Shown here: positions 53,446-63,420 of the stretch, piece by piece
Numbering within the stretch: position 1 is the first letter of the stretch
Layout of the letters: every line of letters begins with the position of its first letter
Assembly (NCBI GenBank): GCA_027625915.1
Contig: JANTQA010000047.1
Span: 1,984,001-2,048,000, forward strand
From: Anaeramoeba flamelloides
Lineage: Eukaryota > Metamonada > Anaeramoebidae
Length of the DNA stretch: 64,000 nucleotides
Direction: 5' to 3'
Notes under the pieces: generated by a model
Databases searched by the model: none
The model's input: the letters and a program-made list of their open reading frames with translations, nothing else
What the model was told of the DNA's origin: nothing
Program-made: the position numbers and the translations under genes

Positions 53446-56223
53446 TTAATTAAACATCGAAAAATCCAATTTTCTATTAACATGGTTTGCAATATTGAAA
53501 TCCGACCAAGTTACTGGACCACTATGTTTAATTATATCCATACTTGTTCTATATGGATTTGAATTTTTGATTTTGGAAAGATACGATTTTTTGGGGAAAG
53601 AATTTTTTGATGTTGAAGGCAAATGATCGCTATTAATTTGATCTGATTGGGTTCGATTGGAATTAATTCTTCTGGTTTTTGGTGTATAAATTGTTGTTTT
53701 ATTTGTCTTTTGTAGACTTTTTTTATTTACCCGTGATTGCGATTCAGTTGATGATTGTAACTCTGTTAATTTAATTGGGGGCGGGCTAAAAATTTCAGGA
53801 ATAAATGAATATGTTGAAGTTTTTTTACTAACTTTTGAGTTTTTACGTGAATATATAGTTTTAATTCTAGAATTTTTATTTGGTATTATCTGATCTAAGA
53901 TTTGATAATCATTATTATTATTGTTGTTGTTGTTGTTATTATTATTATTATGGGTATGATGGTTTTCATGATGATTAATTAATTCATTATTTTTTTTATT
54001 TTTTGAAAAATCTTCTACCTTTTCTGAAATTGTGTTTAATTGATGTAATAAACTTTGGAATGTATCAAGTACATCATCAACTTTTTCAACTGGATCATTA
54101 TTTTTATTTTTTTGCTTCTGTTTTTTCTTAGATTTGAAAGGATCAACATTATTATTTTTTTTATTTTTTAATTGTAAATTAATTTCATCGCCTCCTTCAT
54201 TCTGGTTATCAACATCGTCATTATATTTGTGATCATCGCCATTATTAATGATTATTTTGGGCTCGTTTTGAAAATCATTTGTTTTTAAAGTGGATTTCAT
54301 TGAAAGCTCTATATCTAAAATCTCTAAATCATCAAGTAAAAACTGATTTGATTGAATTAAATCATTTGTTTTTTGAGATAATTGATTTAACTTTTTCTGG
54401 TAATTTTGAATTTTTTTCTTTTTCATTTCATTATTAATTTTTGGATAATTTTTTGCATTATAATTTTTTAATAAAATTTTTAAATCATTTAAAATTGTTT
54501 CGATATTTCGGATTTGACCATTTATTTTTTTAAATAATAATTGCTTTTGGTTTTGTAAATTATGAAAAGATTGTGTTTCAAAATATTCGTTCTCAAAAAA
54601 TCTATTTTTAATTTTTTGTTGGATATTTTTTAATTTATGTAATTGAATTTTTAAATTTATTTCTAAATTGTTCCCAATGATTTTAATTTCTTCAAATTTA
54701 TGATTAAAATTTGCAGTAATATTTTTGTTTTTTCTTGAATGAGGCACAGTTTTGAATTGTTTTTCAATAAAACCATTTTGAACTTTGTTTTTTTTCATTT
54801 TTTGTAAGGATGCCGATTTCATTTCAATTTTTTGTTTGTTTGTTTTTTTAATTACTCCCGCTCCTTCTCTCTTTCCCCCTGCTTCATTGACCCATTGATT
54901 AATCTCTGTCTTTATCTGATTTTTTTTATCATTAAATTGTTCTTGTTTATTTTTTAATTTTGTACTTTCCCTTTCCCTTTGTCTTTCTTTTTTTATTTCT
55001 TTTTCTTTTTCTTTTCTCATTTCTTTTTCTTTTTTCATTTCTTTTTCTTTTCTCGTTTCTTTTTCTTTTTTTTTTTTCTTTTCTCGTTCGTCTTTTTTTT
55101 TCTTTTTTTCCCAATCATTTACCATTCCCTTTTCGTTTAATTTTTTTTTTTCTATCTTTTTGTTTGTTTTGTATTTTTTAAAATTATTATTTTTATTTTC
55201 AATTTTTTCAAAATTCTTATATTTTGGAAAAGTATAATTTAAATAATTCTTTTCATTTAATTTATTAATCAACGGATTACGATTATTTTTTTTTATATCA
55301 GTTTTTAAAAAAATTGTTTGATCTTTTAATTCATTTAAAGAAAATATATTATTATTATGATTATGATTATGATTATGATTATTGTTGTTGTTGTTTTTAG
55401 TGCTGTTGCTACTTTTATTAGCATTGTTATTATTTTCCCTGTTATTACCTTTACGATAATTTAATTGTATTTTCATTTTTTCATTCTTATTTTTTTCTTT
55501 AAAGTATTTTTCTTTATAAGAAAATAATTCATTTTGCAAAGAGTCGATTTTTATTTGTGATTCCTTTTCTATTATTTTTAATTTTTCATTTTTTAATTGG
55601 ATATTTTTGATCTCTTTTTGTAAAGTGTTGATTGTCGAATTATTTTCCTTTTCAGCTTCTTTTAATTTTAAATTCTTTAATTTAAATTCAGAAAGTTCAT
55701 TCTTCTGCTTTTCTTCTTGCTCTTCCATTTGATCACGTTTTTTTCGTAAATTGGATATCTCAGCAAGTAAATTTAATTCCCTTGAATTTTGAATTTTTGA
55801 AAATTGAGAATGAATATTTAATAATTCCTTTTGGGTTTGATTTATTTTATTTTTTAATTGATCTTCTTTTTTCTTGTTTTTTAATTGTATATTATTAATT
55901 TGATTTTCAAACTGATTCAGTTCTGATTCGTGCAGACTGATTAATTCCTTTTGACTTGATTGCTCAATTTGGAGTTTTTTTGTAATTTCTTTTAATTCCA
56001 AATCCTGATTTTGTTTGGTTTTTTCTAGATTTCCAATTAATCGATCTTTTTCTTCAAGTTTATTTTGAAACAAATTTATTCTTTTAATTATTTCATTGAT
56101 AGGAAAAATTAATGTTTCTTTTATTTTGTTTTTGTTTTTTATTTGGCCCTGCTTTAATAATAAAAATGAAATAGTACTTAAATCTTTTTCATAATTCAAT
56201 ATTTTTTGTTCATAAAATTTCAT
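53446..56223 (-). CDS. Large coiled-coil protein, unknown
   Basis: A single 925-residue open frame ending in TAA. Residues about 40-265 are a near-continuous coiled coil (LEEKDRLIGNLEKTKQNQDL, SLQNELFSYKEKYFKEKN). An Asn/His tract (HNHNHNHNNN) follows at about 279-293, then a very charged Lys/Glu/Arg segment at about 363-421. A second weaker coiled coil spans roughly 520-640. A polyAsn tract lies at about 756-769. The C-terminal 130 residues are Ser/Thr/Pro-rich and end with HVNRKLDFSMFN. Coiled coils of this kind are found in cytoskeletal, centrosomal and Golgi scaffolds; no family domain lets me choose. The first ATG follows an A/T-rich leader, and upstream exons cannot be excluded. The plus-strand Phe-rich frame at 54960-55181 is its shadow. 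Confidence 0.85.
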   Translation of the reverse strand: MKFYEQKILNYEKDLSTISFLLLKQGQIKNKNKIKETLIFPINEIIKRINLFQNKLEEKDRLIGNLEKTKQNQDLELKEITKKLQIEQSSQKELISLHESELNQFENQINNIQLKNKKKEDQLKNKINQTQKELLNIHSQFSKIQNSRELNLLAEISNLRKKRDQMEEQEEKQKNELSEFKLKNLKLKEAEKENNSTINTLQKEIKNIQLKNEKLKIIEKESQIKIDSLQNELFSYKEKYFKEKNKNEKMKIQLNYRKGNNRENNNNANKSSNSTKNNNNNNHNHNHNHNNNIFSLNELKDQTIFLKTDIKKNNRNPLINKLNEKNYLNYTFPKYKNFEKIENKNNNFKKYKTNKKIEKKKLNEKGMVNDWEKKKKKDEREKKKKKEKETRKEKEMKKEKEMRKEKEKEIKKERQRERESTKLKNKQEQFNDKKNQIKTEINQWVNEAGGKREGAGVIKKTNKQKIEMKSASLQKMKKNKVQNGFIEKQFKTVPHSRKNKNITANFNHKFEEIKIIGNNLEINLKIQLHKLKNIQQKIKNRFFENEYFETQSFHNLQNQKQLLFKKINGQIRNIETILNDLKILLKNYNAKNYPKINNEMKKKKIQNYQKKLNQLSQKTNDLIQSNQFLLDDLEILDIELSMKSTLKTNDFQNEPKIIINNGDDHKYNDDVDNQNEGGDEINLQLKNKKNNNVDPFKSKKKQKQKNKNNDPVEKVDDVLDTFQSLLHQLNTISEKVEDFSKNKKNNELINHHENHHTHNNNNNNNNNNNNNDYQILDQIIPNKNSRIKTIYSRKNSKVSKKTSTYSFIPEIFSPPPIKLTELQSSTESQSRVNKKSLQKTNKTTIYTPKTRRINSNRTQSDQINSDHLPSTSKNSFPKKSYLSKIKNSNPYRTSMDIIKHSGPVTWSDFNIANHVNRKLDFSMFN

Positions 56224-57080
56224 TTTTTTGAAATGCTGTTGATTTTCTTTTTTTGTTTCACTTTTATTTATTTGATTTATTGTTTTTTTTTTTTTTTTTT
56301 TTATGATAATTTATTTTTTTAAAAGGGATAATTTATTAATAAAGATTAAGATATTTTTCTGAATTCTTTTTGTTATTTTTTTTTTTTATTTTTTTCACCC
56401 AAATTGTTAAAAAAAAAAAAAATCACATTAGACTCGTTTTATTTTATTTTTTTTTTTCTCACAAGTCCACCTGTGATTTTCCAAGTTAATTTGTTGGAGA
56501 TTGAGAGTTTTGTCATTAACTGATATTTATGAAATTAGGAATGGTTAGGGGGGGGATGGAATTACATAATTTGTTCTTTTTATTTTTTTTTTGTTGTTTA
56601 TTTGTCCTATTTTTTATATTAAAACAATAAATATGATGATTGATATTTCAGAAGACTGGATTGGTTATAAAAGAAAAAATAGAATTTTCAAGTAGATGTG
56701 AAATCCAGGTATTTTTTACTGATTTCACTATTAAAGACTATAAAGAGTCGTGTAAAAGAATTTTAATGAAAAAATTTTAATTCTGTATTATCGTGACAAA
56801 TTGTAAATAAAAAAAAAAAATGAGAAATTATTTTTTTAATTATTTAATAAGAGTTCTAAAAAGTTGTTTTGGTTATTATTAATGTTTAGGGGTTTTAGTT
56901 TTGTTTTAACTTTGGAAATCACTTCGTTTGGCAAGTTTTTTAAAAATTTTATTTCAAAAATTTTTCAAATAAACTCACAAAATCTTTTATTGAAGTGATC
57001 TTTTACCGAATTATTATTTAGATTTATAATTCAACTTTATTATGGACGAGAAATATTTGATTTGATACAAAGTAATTTTA
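56224..57080. other. Non-coding spacer
   Basis: Probably the promoter side of the coiled-coil gene. It holds a T tract at 56281-56302 and a GGGGGGG run at about 56549-56555. No gene seen. Confidence 0.45.
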
Positions 57081-57084
57081 AAAG

Positions 57085-57290
57085 AATTTATAGATTTATC
57101 AATAAATCTGTTACAATTTTTTTTTATGTATTAATATTCACTCACCAAGATTAATTGATAAGCATGAATCAAAAATTGATCTAAACTAGATTAAAAATAT
57201 ATCAAAGAAAATGTAAATTTATTGAAAATTAGATTTCTTAAAGTTAAAAAAATTAAAAACAAGTCTAAATTTTTCAAAATTTTGGTAATT
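57085..57290 (+). repeat. Dispersed repeat, family F, copy 2
   Basis: Matches 27695-27890 in the same orientation over about 200 bases (ATAAATCTGTTACAATTTTT, GATTAAAAATATA, AAAATTAGATTTCTT). Confidence 0.6.
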
Positions 57291-57439
57291 GTTGAAATAT
57301 ATACTCTGAAACAACAAGTAAAAACAAAAAAAAACAAATTGTGATTTATGTAAAGATAAGCTAAATATTGATATCATTGAAGTATTTGATCATTTTTTTG
57401 TGGAATCGTTTCGTAAAGTGACTGGAGGTTTCGTGGGGT

Positions 57440-57535
57440 AGCTATGTTTTCTTGGGTATTTCTGTTTTATCTGTTAAGTGTTCTAGATTTTTTTGAGGGT
57501 TTCTATTTTATTTGTGAAGTGTTCTAGGTTTTTTA
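57440..57535 (+). repeat. Two-copy tandem repeat
   Basis: TTTCTGTTTTATCTGTTAAG and TTTCTATTTTATTTGTGAAG, each followed by TGTTCTAGNTTTTT, lie head to tail about 45 bases apart. Confidence 0.6.
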
Positions 57536-57780
57536 TTTCAAAAAGTAAAAAAAACCGAACGAAAATCTTTTGATTTTCTTCTTAAAACATTAATTTAAAA
57601 AAACTAATGACATTTTTCTAATTTTTGAAAAAAACTGAAAATTAAATAAATTTTCTGTTTATTTCTAAAATTAAAAAAAAGCTAACAGCGGTTTTCCAAA
57701 TAAATAGAAAACTCAAAAAAACCTAACGAAAATATATTGATTTTCATAATAAATAGAAATTAAAGAAGACATAACGAAGA

Positions 57781-57870
57781 GTGCCGTCAAGTGCCTAGCT
57801 TTTCCATAATTCAAAAGAATAGAGAAAAATCAAAGATTTTACTCAATCCTTTTAAATTCTGGAAAAGCTA
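57781..57870 (-). repeat. Stem-loop repeat, family C, copy 4
   Basis: AGCTTTTCCATAATTCAAAAG pairs with CTTTTAAATTCTGGAAAAGCT. The reverse complement of GTGCCGTCAAGTGCCTAG just outside equals CTAGGCACTTGACGGCAC of copy 2 at 15500. Further related words (GCTAACGGCGG, TCTATTGATTTTCT) follow to about 57960. Confidence 0.7.
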
Positions 57871-58208
57871 ACGGCGGTTTTTTTCACTTTTTGTTTTTGT
57901 TTCGAAAATCTATTGATTTTCTAATCAAAACAAAAATTAAAAAAAACCTAACGGCACACAGAGAAAAATAATTTTCTTTCTACAAAAATAAATAAATCTG
58001 ATTTTGATTTTTCTAAAGGGGAACTGAATTCTTTATGAATTCGAGAAAATATTTTGGATCGAAAAAATTAATTTTAATTAAATTTTTCAAAAAATGTGGG
58101 TTTTTGACTTTTTTAATTTCCAGTTATTTGCAAGGCATCATTGAATCTCAGATCAAAGGGTCAGATTTCTAACAAATACACTCAACACGAATTAAAACTT
58201 TTTTCATA

Positions 58209-58441
58209 CAGCCATTTTAAAAAAGTGAGGACTTTTTTTTTGAAAAATGTGCTTTTCTTCCCACGCCTGTGTTTACAACATATTTAAAGATTGATTACGC
58301 ACTTTTTTAAAACAGAACATTTTAAAAAAAGTTTTAATTCTGAAATAGTTTTCACTTTTTTTCAATAGAAAACTTCAAAAAAGTTTTAATACTTACAATC
58401 TCAAAATAAAAAAAAATTCCACACTTTTTTTAAAAAGGCTG
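58209..58441. mobile_element. TA-flanked foldback element (CAGCC ends)
   Basis: Left end CAGCCATTTTAAAAAAGTG, right end CACTTTTTTTAAAAAGGCTG, with TA outside both. 233 bases, no gene. The interior has further CTTTTTT/AAAAAAG arms. TA duplications and a CAG terminus suggest Tc1/mariner-type movement. Confidence 0.75.
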
Positions 58442-58570
58442 TAGGTTGTTTAATCCTCATGGTTTTACAAAGAAATTAAAATTTACTTGACTTTTTTCTC
58501 ATTTTAAATTAAAAACAGTCTTTTCGAAAGTTAGTGTAGACACACCACTATAATTTTTTAATAACATGTT

Positions 58571-58810
58571 CTAAACATTGTGGAAAAAAAGTGAAACGCA
58601 GTTTTTAATTGGGAACATTAATAGAACCTGAAAATGAAAAGTAAGATCAATGAAAAAAAGAATAAATAAATAAATAAAGACAAAATGAAGAATAAAAGAC
58701 AATAACAGTTTTTTTAATACGTCCTTTTGGTATGGGCTTTTCTTTGATTGATCAATTATTAAAAATTTGTTCAAAAAATTGACTATTTTTGAGATCTCCA
58801 AAACCACATC
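58571..58810 (-). repeat. Dispersed exon-like repeat, family E, copy 2
   Basis: Reverse complement of the repeat at 41330-41560, about 85-90 percent alike by eye. The minus strand keeps a 78-residue open frame (58571-58807), and the TTTTCAG/GGTTCTATTAA border is preserved. It faces copy 3 at 58925 and so forms an inverted pair with it. Confidence 0.65.
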
Positions 58811-58924
58811 ATGAATTTCGATAAATCAAGTAGGTTTAAATTGTATTTGTTGGGTTGATTGAAAATAATATAATGGACTATTATTTGAAGTGAATTGGTT
58901 TCTTCTTTTTATTGATTTTACTTT

Positions 58925-58996
58925 GAATTTTCAGGTTCTATTAATGTTCCCAATTAAAAATCGTGTTTCACTTTTTTTCCAAGACGGTAAGTGAGA
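58925..58996 (+). repeat. Dispersed exon-like repeat, family E, copy 3
   Basis: TTTTCAG, then GGTTCTATTAATGTTCCCAA and GTTTCACTTTTTTTCCAAGACG, then GTAAGTGAG. Acceptor and donor frame a short exon-like unit that would read GSINVPIKNRVSLFFQDG. Only the right 60-70 bases of the repeat are shared. Confidence 0.5.
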
Positions 58997-59106
58997 AATA
59001 ATTTTTTTGGAATGGAATAAGATGAGATGAAATATTTTTCCCATTTTCCATTCAAAATATATAGTTCTCAAAAAAATACCTGACATAAAAATAAATCCTG
59101 GCACCA

Positions 59107-59526
59107 TTATTAATTGTTAATAATAGGAAAATTGTTTTGTAATTTCTTAATAATAGGAAAATTTAAAATTAAATCCTTTTTTATAATTAAACAAATTTTT
59201 TATGGACTCTAATAATAAACCGGCCTAAAGTTCATTAAAGTGGGGCTGTCTATAGAAGTTACACATTTAGTTGTTTGATAACTTTAAGTAGAGATAATTA
59301 TTTTGAAAAACAAGAGGTTTTTATAGGAGGTTTGTTATGGATTTATACAATCATATTTTTTTTTAATCTTGTTTTGTGGTTGATTGAATATTGTTTTGAA
59401 CAAGTGTGATTTAATTATTCATCATTCTAAATTGACAATATAGTTATAATTTTCAGAGTTTTGTCCTTAAATAAAAGAAATTATTCAAGCAATTACAAAA
59501 CAATTTTCCTATTATTAACAATTAAT
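59107..59526. mobile_element. Inverted-repeat element with about 40-bp ends
   Basis: ATTAATTGTTAATAATAGGA then AAATTGTTTTGTAATT at 59109-59145 is mirrored at 59490-59526 almost without mismatch. The 420-base unit has no coding frame. The internal sequence is locally more complex (CCGGCCTAAAGTTC). The ends are unlike those of the other families here. A second AATAATAGGAAAATT copy lies just inside the left end. Confidence 0.8.
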
Positions 59527-59942
59527 TATGACTTTTAATGATTATTTTCATTTCTGGTATTTTTTTTAATTCAATAAAATAGAACATTTTGGAAATGGAA
59601 AGTAACAGTATTTTGAAGATCCAGTTCACTGAGATCGTTTTTTTTCATTCATTTCTTTAATATTCACCAAATTGTGCTTTATTAATAGGAAAAAAGAGAA
59701 GGAATTTGTTGTTAAATCTTTTTTGGAAAAATAGACAAAGCAGCTTTTTGGTGTTGAGATTTTTACTTTTGGAGATCAGCCAAGTTCTTAAAATATAAAT
59801 AATTACAATACAAACACTCTGCAACCCAATCATGAAAACCGATTTTTAAAAATAAAAACATTTTGGTCTTTTGTTTTAATTTTGTGTTTCTGAAAAAGAA
59901 AAAGATACAGGTTCAAAATAAAAGGAAAACAAGCGAATAAAA

Positions 59943-60282
59943 TTAAACGAACAAATTTTGTGTGTTTTGAAATTGTTCTATTGAATTAAAGTGCCTGGAG
60001 TGAAAAAGAAGAAATGTTAACCAAAGAAGAAGAAAGAAAGAAAGAAAGAATTTTTTTTTGTTTTGAAACAAAAGTAGTTTACATGATCTCTTGAAGTTTT
60101 GAAGTAAGCTGATAGATCATGGATTTTGATTTTGTAATCAGTTGCTTTTGTTCATGAATAAATTGGTTTTTTTCATCGACCAGCTCCATTAATTTTTCTA
60201 TTCGTGAAAGTTTCTTGTTATTTTGATTGCTGTTTGGGTACATGAGGTTGTTTTTTTGTTTTGTGTTATCTGAAATCATCAT
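59943..60282 (-). CDS. Small coiled-coil protein, two exons
   Basis: Minus-strand exon 60083-60282 and exon 59943-59994 join in phase 2 across an 88-bp intron (GTAAAC..CACTCCAG) to 83 residues ending in TAA. The core RIEKLMELVDEKNQFIHEQK and SKSMIYQLTSKLQEIM is a single amphipathic helix with heptad leucines and isoleucines; the short exon adds HFNSIEQFQNTQNLFV. The N-terminus is Asn/Gln-rich. No family can be named. The acceptor with its pyrimidine tract is good and the phase agrees, but the short second exon makes the model moderate. Further exons are possible. Confidence 0.48.
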
Positions 60283-61875
60283 ATTTCATAAACGGGAATA
60301 AAAAAATAAAATGATATTTCTGAAGAAAAATGAAGATATATTTTTATTCTTTTAATAATTAACGGTTTAAAATTCAATATTTTGGTGAATAGAACGATTT
60401 GGTTTGGTGAAATCTACAATTAGTCTTTTTTTTGTTTTGTTATTCACAAATTAATAATTTACTTGCTCTGAAAATAAAAACCTCTGATTAAGGTTTAAAA
60501 ACCCTGAAATTTGAAAAAAAGATTATCTTTAATTAGGTATGGGAACTTGTTATTTTAGGTTTTAGTTGATCTGTCTTCAACTTGGTATGAATACTAAGGT
60601 TGGAAAATCCTGAAATTAGAAAAAAAAATTATCTTGTTCGGTGGTGTAAATAACCCCTGTTGACAACCTTTAACCTATTACTAAAATTTAACTGGTGCTT
60701 TTTTTCAGACTTGGGTATTAGAAGACCAGAAACCACCTATAGGTTCTTGGTTCAGATACAAATTGACTTTAGAGGTTAGATCTTTGATTAATCAAAAGAG
60801 TTAAATATTATTAAATGATTTTGTTTCAAAAATTTCATCATAATTACAAAATTTCTGAGATTAGACGATTTTTTAATAAAAATTCAAAAAATGAAATTTT
60901 ACTCTACTTTTTGTCAAAAAATTACATTTTAATCTTCCAGTATCTTCATAATTCTTTTTTAAAATTCATTATAAGAACCCAATTTCTTATTTATATACTG
61001 TTGTCATCCCATTGATTTGTTTCTTTTATTTCTAGAGTCAGCCAATATTTTTTTCATGAGTTACATTTTTGTAATGGGTTAAAATAAAAAACACGGGTTA
61101 GTTATACCACTGTATTTTATTTTGGTGACTTGTTTTTTTGGGTTACTTGGATGATTTATCTTGGGTTTGTTATTAATTTTAAGAGGGGTTCAAAAATGGA
61201 AATTTTTTTCAATTTTTTTTTTTTAATTTTCTAAAATCCAAATTGAACAGTGAAAGAATAATAGATTTTGAGGTTTTTAAGAATCTTTTTTTGATTTTTG
61301 AGTTGTCAATTTAAATATTTTTTTTTTATTTTGTTCAATTAACCAATATATATAGATATTTATCTGGTGGCCTGGGATGTAACAAGGTTGTAGATATTAT
61401 GTTTAACAGAAAAATGAGAATTGTTTACAAAGTGTAAAAAGAACTTCCATGGGAATACTTGAATAGGAATCAAGAATAGAAACAAAATAAATAAAAAAGA
61501 TCATAAGAGGAAAGTTAATTTCATTAAGAAATTATTAAAGTTAAATCTCGGTAATCTGGGGGGGGGGACCTGAAAATAGGTAAGACAGAATATTGGTTGG
61601 GAAAATTATGGAGAATAAATTTAAAAAAAAAAAAAAAAGAAGAAGAAGAACTACATTAAGTTTACTTCAAATCAATAAATCGTAAAGTTGAATCATTTCA
61701 AGTAGATAAAAACTTGTAACTATATAAATACTTTAAAATTGCCCAATTCCCAGACATATCCAGTGAAAACAGCGGTACTAAACTGGGTAATATCAACTAT
61801 TCTTTTCAAACTTGCTATCCTTCACAAATGACATGAATGGGTATACAGGCAGATGGGAGAAGTTTAAAAACCCAA
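60283..61875. other. Non-coding spacer with a small duplication
   Basis: AAACCCTGAAATTTGAAAAA at 60499 and AAATCCTGAAATTAGAAAAA at 60605, each followed by AGATTATCTT- or ATTATCTT-like sequence, mark a tandem duplication of about 105 bases. A 66-residue Phe/Ile/Lys frame at 60815 is not convincing. A G run lies at 61559-61567. Confidence 0.4.
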
Positions 61876-61877
61876 AA

Positions 61878-63060
61878 TTGCCAAATCATTTTTCGGCCAA
61901 GGGGGTGAAGTTTTATTGAAGAATATGAACTAATTCTCTGAGTCTAATTCAGTATTCTTCTCAAAATATAATTTCGATTTTTATATTAAAATCATTTCTG
62001 TTACTAATTTGGTAAATTTTCTTTTCTTTGTTTTTTTAATTTTTTTTTTTTTTAATTTTTGCTTTTTTTTTCATTTTTCTTTTCTGTTATTTTTATACAT
62101 TCTTCTCAGAATAAATTTTTAATTTGTAGATCAGAATCAGTTTATCTAAACCCTATTCCAAAAATTTGGACACACTCAAAATCAAAAATTTGCAAAAAAA
62201 AAAACCCAATTTATTATATTTTTCCAAACCTAATATAAAAATAACATTAAAGTAACTTAGTACTAATGTTTTAATAAGTAATCATTTCCACTCTGAATAA
62301 AAGAATATAATATAAGACGGAAAAATAAAAATTGGTGTTTCCAAAATAATGAAACAAGCGGAAAAAAAAAAATAAATGGGTTAATTTGTTGAAATTTCAC
62401 CAACAATTGTTGATCGATCAAATGACAAGATACCCTCTACCTGATTGTGTGTAGATTTTCCTATTTAACAAACTCAACATTAACCTTCTATCAAACTTTT
62501 AAAAAAAAATTCCAGATCTAACGAAATAGATTTTTTAAAAGCAAAAAAGTCAATGTAAACATAAAAATAAAGACAAAAAATGAAATAGTTTGGACATTCC
62601 AAATTCTTTCTGAATTAAATTAAAAGTATGGTATAGTTATTCTTTCAACTCTAAAAACTGTATTCAAAATTTTCGAATATAATTTAATTTCTTTGAGTTT
62701 TTTTTTTTTCAAACTATTTGTTTTTTTTTTTTTTTTTATTTTTTTTTGTTTTTAGTTTTTATCCAATCTTCTCACAATAAAATTTCAATTTTTAGATCAA
62801 AATCATTTCTGTTACTAATTTGGTAAATTTTCTTTTCTTTGTTTTTTTAATTTTTTTTTTTTTTAATTTATGCTTTTTTTTTCATTTTTCTTTTCTGTAT
62901 TTTTTTTTTTTTAAAAAAGTTAATTTGAAAAAAAAAATTGTTTGAAACTCGAAATTAATTTAAGGGGGTTTAGGTAATTAAATTTCTTTAAAATCAATTT
63001 AAACAAAATTTCATAATAAATAGTCCAATTTTGTTTTTTTTTTTTTTACTTTTTTTGATT
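61878..63060 (+). mobile_element. Nested transposon debris: family A relative with a Tc1-like insert
   Basis: Starts TTTTTCGGCCAAGGGG, a worn family A end, then GTTTTATTGAAGAATATGAA as at 49678. A Tc1-like end lies at 62147. The segment AAAATCATTTCTGTTACTAA with about 95 following bases occurs at 61984-62085 and again, nearly identical, at 62801-62896. The last part resembles 49850-49900. Confidence 0.6.
62147..62600 (+). mobile_element. Tc1/mariner-like element end, family B, copy 3
   Basis: Starts TAAACCCTATTCCAAAAATT followed by TGGACACACTC. It shares GTTGAAATTTCACCAACAAT, CTTCTATCAAACTTT and AATTCCAGATCTAA with copy 2 at 31775. No intact transposase. Confidence 0.65.
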
Positions 63061-63342
63061 TTATTTTTAGACGAAAAACAAATATTACTAGTGTATAGAA
63101 CTGATTATTAAAATAGTAATTTTTATTCATAAATAAATTTAATTAATAAAAATATTTATTTTCAAAATTTGATTTTAAATGGGTCAATGATTTTGAAATG
63201 GAGTTTATTTATTATTAAAAAAAAATATTGTTCAAAATTTTAATTTTCAAAAAGAAATTGAGAGGTTTTGTAGGTTTTACTAAAAAAAAAAATGGGCTTG
63301 ATTTAAAAAAAAAAAAAAATTTCGAAACTGTATAAATTCTAC

Positions 63343-63420
63343 TCCAAAAATTTGAACGCAAAACCAAAAATAGTAAAAAAAAATCCAGATAAGCAAAATT
63401 TCAAAATTAGTAGCAAACTT
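63343..63420 (+). mobile_element. Tc1/mariner-like element end, family B, copy 4 (short)
   Basis: CTCCAAAAATTTGAACGCAA, then AAAAAAAAATCCAGATAAGC, a worn version of the first 80 bases of copies 2 and 3. No more of the element follows. Confidence 0.4.

Noticed and set aside
54960-55181. Phe/Leu-rich plus-strand frame
   Set aside because: Complement of the Lys/Glu-rich segment of the large coiled-coil gene.
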